From OMOG01 sp041485845 (GTDB lineage Bacteria; Acidobacteriota; Terriglobia; Bryobacterales; Bryobacteraceae): a DNA stretch of 10,477 nt. Position numbers and translations under genes: made by a program. The stretch covers positions 1 to 10,477 of the forward strand of contig JBGPKH010000292.1 in NCBI GenBank assembly GCA_041485845.1, in the 5' to 3' direction. Positions 5,793 to 10,477 of this stretch are shown here, one piece after another (the first letter of the stretch is position 1; each line of letters starts with the position of its first letter). Below the pieces are notes generated by a model that searched no databases, was not told the origin of the DNA, and saw only the letters and a list, made by a program, of their open reading frames with translations.

Positions 5793-8700
5793 GTGAGCTT
5801 CCAAACCACCTGCGCGATCGTCTGCCTGGCCCTGCCCAGCCTGTTCGCGCAGCGCTACAGCTTCAAGCGTTACGACCGGGAGTCGGGCCTGCCGGAGCAG
5901 AGCATTCGTACCCTGCTCCAGGATCGCACCGGATTCCTGTGGATCGCCACGGACAACGGCCTGTATCGCTACGACGGGTACCGCTTCCGCGGTTTCACGA
6001 CGGACGATGGCCTGCCCGCCTCGCAGGTCGAGGCCTTGCACCAGGCCGCCGATGGCACGATTTGGGCGGCCACCCTCGCGGGCCTGGCCCGGCTGAACGG
6101 CGAACGGTTCGAGGCTGTCGACATATCCCCCGGACGCGGAGCCGGCGCCATCGCCTCCGACTCCCTTGGGCGCCTGTACGTCGGCACCTGGAGGGGCTTG
6201 CTGGCCGGCAATGCGCCCGCCGCCCCTTCGCCCAAGCCCGCCTTCCGTCTGTACACCCATCCTGCGCGAGAGGCTCAAGTGGTCCGGAGCGTTGCCGTCT
6301 CCGCATCCGGCGTGGTCTGGTACACCTGCGACCGGCAACTCTGCCGCCTGGATGGCGAGCAAGTGGTCTCGCGCGCCGAGTGGGGTGTTCCCGACGACAT
6401 GTGGCAGGCCATCCTGGTCGACACCCGTGGCAGCGTCTGGGCCCGCAGCCGGACCAGGCTCATCGAACTGCCGAAAGGGGAGGACCGGTTCCAGAGCAGG
6501 GATCGCGATTTGCCACCGGCGTTCGCCAGGGGCACGCTCTTTGCCGGCCGCGACGGCCAATTGTGGGTGCCCACCATTCGCGGGCTCGCGCGCCGCACCC
6601 CTTCCGGATGGGACATCGTCGGGAAGGCGCGCGGGCTGCCCATCAGCTCCGTGCAGTGCGCCTTCGAGGACCGCGAGGGCTCGCTATGGATCGGGCTCAA
6701 CGGAGGCGGCCTGGTGCGCTGGCTGGGTTATCCGCACTGGGAATCGTGGACCGAAGCCGAGGGGCTCTCATCCGAATCGGTGTGGCAGATCCGGCGCGAT
6801 CGCGACGGAGTCCTGTGGACCGCCAGCAACACCGGAATCAGCCGCTTCGATGAGGCGCGCCTTCGCTGGGAGGATCTCAAAGTCCCCGGGTTTCCGGCGG
6901 CCCAGGCGACCGCTCTCGAACAGGCGTCGGACGGATCCTTCTGGGTGGGGCAGGTCGGCGGCGCCGTTCATCTGGATCTCCGGCGGGGCGATCTCCGGCG
7001 GGGCGATGTTCGTTGGGGAAACGTCACGGCATACGGACGAGAGGCGGGGCTCCAGAACCCTTGGATCACGGCCCTCGCGGTTGACCCGCAGAACCGCGTC
7101 TGGCTGTGTACTCCCAACGGGCTCTATGCCAGCGCGACCCGCGGAGACGGAACCGCCTTCGAGCGCCAGGACCTGTCGCTCGAGCGGGGAGCGGATTACC
7201 TGTACGATGCCCTGGTCGACCGCAAGGGCCGGCTGTGGGTCGCCGGCTGGGGAGGGCTGCTCCGTTTGGAAGGCGGCCGTTGGACGCGCTTCACCACTCG
7301 CGATGGGCTCCTGCACAACCGTGTTGCGCACCTGGGTCAGGGAAAGGACGGTTCCTTGTGGGTGAGCTACGTGGAGGCGCTGGGGGTATCCCATCTCGTT
7401 TCCGAAGGCCAGCGGTTAGGCTGGCGCCACTTCGCCCGTAAGGACGGTTTGAAGTCGCTCAAGGTCTTCTTCATCGGGTCCGACATCCGCGGCTGGATGT
7501 GGGTGGGCACGGACCAGGGAGTGGACGTGTTGGACGGCGGCTCCTGGCGGCATCTCGACCACAACGACGGTCTGGCTTGGGACGACTGCAACGGCAAGGC
7601 GTTCTGGGCCGACGCCGACGGCAGCGTGTGGATCGGCACGGCCCGGGGCATTTCTCATGTCCGCATTCCAGCCGCCGGACTGCCGTCGCGTCCCACCGCC
7701 GCACCCGTGATTCTGACGTCGGCTCTCATCGGCGGCCGGAGCGTGGGTTCGGATGGACCTGTCACCGTGCCCTGGGCGCAGCGTTCGCTTCACGTCGGCT
7801 TCGCCGCGATGACGTTCTTTAATGAGGATACGGTGCGGTTTCGCTACCGGATCGCGGGTCTCGATCGGATCTGGACCGAAACCCGGCTGCATGAAGCGCA
7901 CCTGCCCAGCCTGCCCGCGGGCCGCTACACCTTCGAGGTCCAGGCCAACGCCGGACAGGGAGACTGGGACGGCGCGCCCGCGCGGCTGTCTTTAGCCGTA
8001 CGGCCGGCGTGGTGGCGCACCTGGTGGTCGGAGCTGGGAGCGGCGGCCGCTGCCGGTCTGCTCGCCCGGCGGTTGTGGGCCTGGCGCCTGCGACACATAC
8101 TCGGGCGGCAGAAGGAGCTGGAAGACGCCGTGTCGGATCGCACCCGTCACCTGCAAAGGCAGAAGCGGGAGATCGAGCGGCTGTTCCTCGAATCCCAGCA
8201 GGCCGCGCGCCTGAAAGACGAGTTTCTCGCCAACATGAGTCATGAAATCCGCACCCCCATGAACGGGATCATCGGCATGACCGATCTGGCGTTGGAGACG
8301 CCTCTTTCCGAAGAGCAGCGGGAGTACCTGCAGACCGTGCGCCATTCGTCGAGCTCGTTGCTCGGGATCATCGACGACATCCTGGATTTCTCAAATATCG
8401 AAGCCGGCAAAATCGATTTGAAGAGTGTCGTCTTCGACTTGCACGATCTGGTGAATTCGGCGGCGCGGAATCTTGCCGGGCGCGCCCGCCAGAAGGGCTT
8501 GGAAATGCTCTGCCACGTCGATCGCGACGTCCCGCAACATGTGGCCGGCGACCCTCACCGTCTCCGCCAGGTGCTCGGCAACCTGCTCGGCAATGCCGTC
8601 AAGTTCACCGAGCGGGGGCAGGTTTCGTTGCGCCTGTGCGTGGACCAGAACGCGGAGAGGCCGCTGCTTCATTTCGCGGTCGCGGACACCGGCATCGGCA

Positions 8701-8969
8701 TTTCCAGGGAGCAGCTATCCCTCATATTCGAGCCCTTCTCCCAAGCCGATGGGTCGCTCACCCGGCGCTATGGCGGAACCGGTTTGGGCCTCACCCTCTG
8801 CGCCCGTTTCGTGGAGATGATGGAAGGACGGATCTGGGTGGAGAGCGAACCGGCCTTGGGCAGCCGGTTTCACTTCACCGCACGGTTGCGGCGCCCGCCC
8901 GGGCCGGCGGCAGCGCTGGAGACCTCCTGCTCACTGCACCGTCCAACTCCCCAGAGCCTGCCGGGATAG
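5793..8969 (+). CDS. Reg_prop/Y_Y_Y beta-propeller sensor histidine kinase, no receiver domain
   Basis: A 1058-residue membrane sensor kinase. The GTG start follows AAGAGGAAAG; residues 1-20 form a signal peptide (TTCAIVCLALPSLFA). About 20-640 contain repeated Reg_prop blades, each with a D-x-x-G-x-L/V-W-I/V-G/A-T pattern (FLWIATDNGLYRYDG, SLWIGLNGGGLVRW, SVWIGTARGISHV), forming extracytoplasmic propellers. A Y_Y_Y domain follows (about 650-736: FRYRIAGLDRIW, LPAGRYTFEVQA), then WWRTWW and a weak membrane segment (about 745-763), then a coiled coil. HisKA has LANMSHEIRTPMNGI with phospho-accepting His817. HATPase_c has the N box around Asn934 (GNLLGNAVKFT), DTGIGIS from Asp965, and GGTGLGL at 994-1000. 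All catalytic boxes are intact. Relatives often sense polysaccharide-derived ligands; this ligand is unknown. The frame ends 40-odd residues after the ATPase motif, without receiver or DNA-binding domain, so it must signal to a separate regulator or is truncated. Confidence 0.95.
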   Translation: MSFQTTCAIVCLALPSLFAQRYSFKRYDRESGLPEQSIRTLLQDRTGFLWIATDNGLYRYDGYRFRGFTTDDGLPASQVEALHQAADGTIWAATLAGLARLNGERFEAVDISPGRGAGAIASDSLGRLYVGTWRGLLAGNAPAAPSPKPAFRLYTHPAREAQVVRSVAVSASGVVWYTCDRQLCRLDGEQVVSRAEWGVPDDMWQAILVDTRGSVWARSRTRLIELPKGEDRFQSRDRDLPPAFARGTLFAGRDGQLWVPTIRGLARRTPSGWDIVGKARGLPISSVQCAFEDREGSLWIGLNGGGLVRWLGYPHWESWTEAEGLSSESVWQIRRDRDGVLWTASNTGISRFDEARLRWEDLKVPGFPAAQATALEQASDGSFWVGQVGGAVHLDLRRGDLRRGDVRWGNVTAYGREAGLQNPWITALAVDPQNRVWLCTPNGLYASATRGDGTAFERQDLSLERGADYLYDALVDRKGRLWVAGWGGLLRLEGGRWTRFTTRDGLLHNRVAHLGQGKDGSLWVSYVEALGVSHLVSEGQRLGWRHFARKDGLKSLKVFFIGSDIRGWMWVGTDQGVDVLDGGSWRHLDHNDGLAWDDCNGKAFWADADGSVWIGTARGISHVRIPAAGLPSRPTAAPVILTSALIGGRSVGSDGPVTVPWAQRSLHVGFAAMTFFNEDTVRFRYRIAGLDRIWTETRLHEAHLPSLPAGRYTFEVQANAGQGDWDGAPARLSLAVRPAWWRTWWSELGAAAAAGLLARRLWAWRLRHILGRQKELEDAVSDRTRHLQRQKREIERLFLESQQAARLKDEFLANMSHEIRTPMNGIIGMTDLALETPLSEEQREYLQTVRHSSSSLLGIIDDILDFSNIEAGKIDLKSVVFDLHDLVNSAARNLAGRARQKGLEMLCHVDRDVPQHVAGDPHRLRQVLGNLLGNAVKFTERGQVSLRLCVDQNAERPLLHFAVADTGIGISREQLSLIFEPFSQADGSLTRRYGGTGLGLTLCARFVEMMEGRIWVESEPALGSRFHFTARLRRPPGPAAALETSCSLHRPTPQSLPG
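6975..7019 (+). repeat. 15-bp tandem repeat in the kinase propeller
   Basis: Two perfect copies of GATCTCCGGCGGGGC (6975-6989 and 6990-7004), followed by a degenerate third, encode DLRRG-DLRRG-DVRWG at residues 395-409 of the sensor kinase. The frame is preserved. It likely arose by slippage in a loop between propeller blades. Confidence 0.85.
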
Positions 8970-9029
8970 TCTCGATGAGCCGCGCGTCCGTGCCCGGGCC
9001 GGCAGGACCGCCGCTCTCCACGCCCCGAT

Positions 9030-9398
9030 ATCCGGATCGTCCATCGCGATCTCAAACCCGCGAACATCAAGATCGCTCCCGACGGCGCCGTAAAGGTTCT
9101 GGACTTCGGTCTCGCCAAAACAACCGAGGCCGCCCCAACCGGCATCTCCAACTCGCCGACCCTCACGCTCCGCTCCACGCAGGTCGGGATGATCCTGGGC
9201 ACGGCCGCCTGCATGGCGCCCGAACAGGCCCGCGCCCAGAGCGCCGATCGCCGCGCGGACATCTGGGCATACGGCGCCGTGCTCTACCAGATCCTCGCCG
9301 GCAAGCCCGCGTTCGCGGGCGATACCATCGCGGATATTTTTGAGCGCCGTGATGACTCTGCGACCCCTCTACCGGCTCGGCAAGAGACGCGTTACTGA
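9030..9398 (+). pseudogene. Serine/threonine protein kinase fragment (catalytic loop to subdomain IX)
   Basis: The plus strand encodes IRIVHRDLKPANIKIAPDG, then VKVLDFGLAK (DFG at 9102-9110), a loop GISNSPTLTLRSTQVGMILGT, then MAPEQARAQSADRRADIWAYGAVLYQILAGKPAF, stopping at TGA 9396-9398. This is the eukaryotic-like (PknB-type) kinase C-lobe from the catalytic loop through the APE region (MAPE) to the invariant Asp of subdomain IX (DIWAYG). The catalytic Asp, the following Asn and the DFG Asp are kept. The whole N-lobe (Gly-rich loop, ATP-binding Lys, helix-C Glu) is absent, as are the later helices, the membrane segment and any sensor domain. In-frame stops lie at 8967-8969 and 8976-8978. 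An alternative frame just upstream (AALHA near 9014-9025) may be residual kinase sequence after a further frameshift. No product with kinase activity is expected. Confidence 0.8.
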
Positions 9399-9426
9399 GC
9401 CGCGAGAGACGCGTTACTGAGCCGCG
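9383..9426 (+). repeat. Perfect 22-bp tandem duplication
   Basis: Two exact adjacent 22-bp copies, 9383-9404 and 9405-9426, each containing GAGACGCGTTACTGAGCC. The first copy provides the last codons and the stop of the kinase fragment. The GCCGCG and CGCGGC ends (9399-9404, 9423-9428) could pair as a weak six-base stem with no T-run, so I do not call a terminator. Confidence 0.85.
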
Positions 9427-9440
9427 GCCAAAGGGAGCGG

Positions 9441-9486
9441 TTGACAAGCCCTAAAGGCCGCCGGCGAAGACCAACCGCAGTACAAT
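9441..9486 (+). promoter_or_regulatory. Possible promoter elements before the S9 peptidase
   Basis: TACAAT (9481-9486) is a good -10-like hexamer, 49 bases before the peptidase start codon. A perfect TTGACA lies at 9441-9446, but the 34-base gap is far too long for the two to form one promoter, and no -35 lies 16-18 bases upstream of TACAAT. The rest of the 9399-9534 intergenic stretch holds only the tandem duplication. Confidence 0.3.
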
Positions 9487-9534
9487 ATCCTGGGAGCGCT
9501 TGCACTCCGGGCGTCGCACCAGCAGGAGAAAAAC

Positions 9535-10477
9535 ATGAAGTTCAAGGTTTCCGTGTCCACCGCCCGCGTCCTTTGGGCCGCGGTTCTGTTTGCCGGCGTG
9601 GTCCTGGCCCAGGGAACACTCGCCGATTATCAACGCGGCCAGGGGCTGCAAACCAAGGCCCGCGGGCTGGTGGTCAATGTCCCCGGCCCCGCTAACTGGA
9701 TCGGCGATTCCGGACACCTGTGGTATTCCCGGTCGGTCCAGGGAGGCACGGAATTCGTTTGGGTGGACGCGGCCACCGGGACCAAGAAGCCGGCGTTCGA
9801 CCACGACAAACTCGCCGCCGCGATCTCCTCGGCATCGGGCGGCCATTACACGGGACTGACCTTACCGTTCGCGCCGGCCCCGGCCGGACGCGGAGGCGGT
9901 GGGGGCGGCGGGCGCGGCGCCTTCGGCCCCCAGCCCGGAGCGCTGACGTTCCTGGATAACGAGCGCGTCATCCAGTTCGGCGCGAACGGATTCCTGTGGA
10001 AGTGTACCTTCGCCGACTACTCCTGCACGAAGGGTGAGGCGATACCGCAGGCGCCGGCGGGCGGACGCGGAGGACGCGGTGGGCCCCAGGCGGACGACGA
10101 CCTGCTCGCGGCGCCCGAAATGGTGGGCGGAGATCCCGTGGACGGCCTCGAGTATCAGCCGCCACCTCCGCAACAGGGCGCCGGCGGTGCGGGCGGTTTC
10201 GGCCGCGGTCAAAGCGGTTGCGGCCAGCGCATTCAGGCCCAGGGCGGCCGGGGCCAGGGCCAGGGCGGCCGGGGCCAGGGCCAGGGACGCGGCGGACGCG
10301 GAGGGGGCGCTGCGGTTGCGGCCGGACAGACTCCCCCTGAACCCCAGGTGTGTCCCTCGTTTGACGGCAAGTGGGAAGCCCTCATTCAAAACTTCAATGT
10401 GTTCCTGAGGCCGGCGGCCTCGATCGAACCGGCCACTCCGTTGAGCTTCGACGGTTCGGAGGGGAATTACTATACGC
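9535..10477 (+). CDS. Exported S9 family (DPP IV-like) peptidase, 5' part, runs off the window end
   Basis: An open frame of 314 codons continues past the last base. The ATG follows AGGAGA at the right spacing. Residues 1 to about 26 are a signal peptide (VLWAAVLFAGVVLA, cleavage near LAQ). The mature start DYQRGQGL, then VVNVPGPANWIGDSGHLWYSRSVQGGTEFVWVD and KPAFDHDKLAAAI, is the usual opening of S9 peptidases with a DPP IV-type N-terminal propeller. Then come LTFLDNERVIQF, CTFADYSC and, late, PSFDGKWEALIQNFNVFLR, a blade with the D-G-K-W signature. The Ser-Asp-His alpha/beta-hydrolase domain would lie beyond the window. Three Gly/Arg-rich insertions (about residues 118-133, 177-185, 210-262) interrupt the propeller. 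The expected role is cleavage of proline-containing peptides in the periplasm; specificity is not shown here. Confidence 0.88.
   Translation, partial: MKFKVSVSTARVLWAAVLFAGVVLAQGTLADYQRGQGLQTKARGLVVNVPGPANWIGDSGHLWYSRSVQGGTEFVWVDAATGTKKPAFDHDKLAAAISSASGGHYTGLTLPFAPAPAGRGGGGGGGRGAFGPQPGALTFLDNERVIQFGANGFLWKCTFADYSCTKGEAIPQAPAGGRGGRGGPQADDDLLAAPEMVGGDPVDGLEYQPPPPQQGAGGAGGFGRGQSGCGQRIQAQGGRGQGQGGRGQGQGRGGRGGGAAVAAGQTPPEPQVCPSFDGKWEALIQNFNVFLRPAASIEPATPLSFDGSEGNYYT
10240..10281 (+). repeat. 21-bp tandem repeat encoding QGGRGQG in the S9 peptidase
   Basis: Two perfect 21-bp copies (10240-10260, 10261-10281) encode QGGRGQG-QGGRGQG and run into QGRGGRGGG. The unit is a multiple of three, so copy number can change without breaking the frame. 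It forms the core of the longest Gly/Arg-rich insertion. Confidence 0.85.

Noticed and set aside
5604..6560. Minus-strand 318-codon frame across the start of the sensor kinase
   Set aside because: It overlaps the kinase signal peptide and propeller repeats, which are unmistakable on the plus strand; no motif was seen in the minus-strand product.
9399..9428. Intrinsic terminator formed by GCCGCG/CGCGGC after the kinase fragment
   Set aside because: The stem is only six pairs with an 18-base loop and is not followed by a T-run.
9441..9469. TTGACA at 9441 as the -35 of the S9 peptidase promoter
   Set aside because: No -10-like hexamer lies 16-18 bases downstream; the nearest good one, TACAAT, is 34 bases away.
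9862..10389. Minus-strand Ala-rich 175-codon frame opposite the S9 peptidase
   Set aside because: Its low-complexity Ala/Leu runs are the complement of the Gly/Arg-rich repeats; the plus-strand frame carries a signal peptide and S9-like blades.

Overview
This is a GC-rich bacterial window that reads like a member of the Acidobacteriota, most like the Solibacter group. That is inference from gene content: exported DUF1080 and S9 peptidase proteins with Gly/Arg-rich tracts, a large Reg_prop/Y_Y_Y sensor histidine kinase, a Ser/Thr kinase with the HRDLKPANIKI signature, and LacI-controlled sugar oxidoreductases. No rRNA, tRNA, CRISPR array or recognisable insertion sequence was seen.

Left part (1-1042), minus strand. 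Two small overlapping genes encode a BrnT/DUF4258-like protein and a short acidic partner, a likely toxin-antitoxin-type pair. Beyond them lies about 570 bases without an intact gene. Its right half holds the C-terminal half of a DUF433 antitoxin-like protein, followed by the overlapping start of what may be its DUF5615 (PIN-like) partner. This looks like a second, decayed two-gene module.

Centre (1043-5106), minus strand. A very compact four-gene operon is transcribed in the order TIM-barrel sugar isomerase/epimerase, Gfo/Idh/MocA dehydrogenase, exported DUF1080 (3-keto-glycoside hydrolase family), LacI-family repressor. Junctions are 1 nt, 2 nt and a 1-nt overlap. Upstream is a promoter-like sequence. 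A near-palindromic LacI-type operator, TTGAAACGTCTCAA, lies just downstream of its -10, and a second copy of the left half-site lies exactly 80 bp further upstream. The simplest model is a carbohydrate-catabolism operon repressed by the product of its own last gene. The enzyme set recalls oxidation-first (3-keto) glycoside breakdown.

Right part (5107-10477), plus strand. A frameshifted remnant of an S9-type alpha/beta hydrolase C-terminus (about 5378-5699) precedes a 1058-residue sensor histidine kinase: signal peptide, beta-propeller repeats, Y_Y_Y, weak membrane segment, HisKA and HATPase_c. The kinase stops right after its ATPase domain, where relatives often continue into a receiver. About 60 bp later begins a Ser/Thr protein kinase fragment lacking its N-lobe, which ends at a 22-bp tandem duplication. 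The window closes with the 5' part of an exported S9 (DPP IV-like) peptidase with unusual Gly/Arg/Gln-rich insertions; it runs off the end.

Overall, intact metabolic and sensing genes are separated by gene debris (two kinase/peptidase fragments and a broken toxin-antitoxin-type module), as in a genome with many paralogous families and ongoing deletion.
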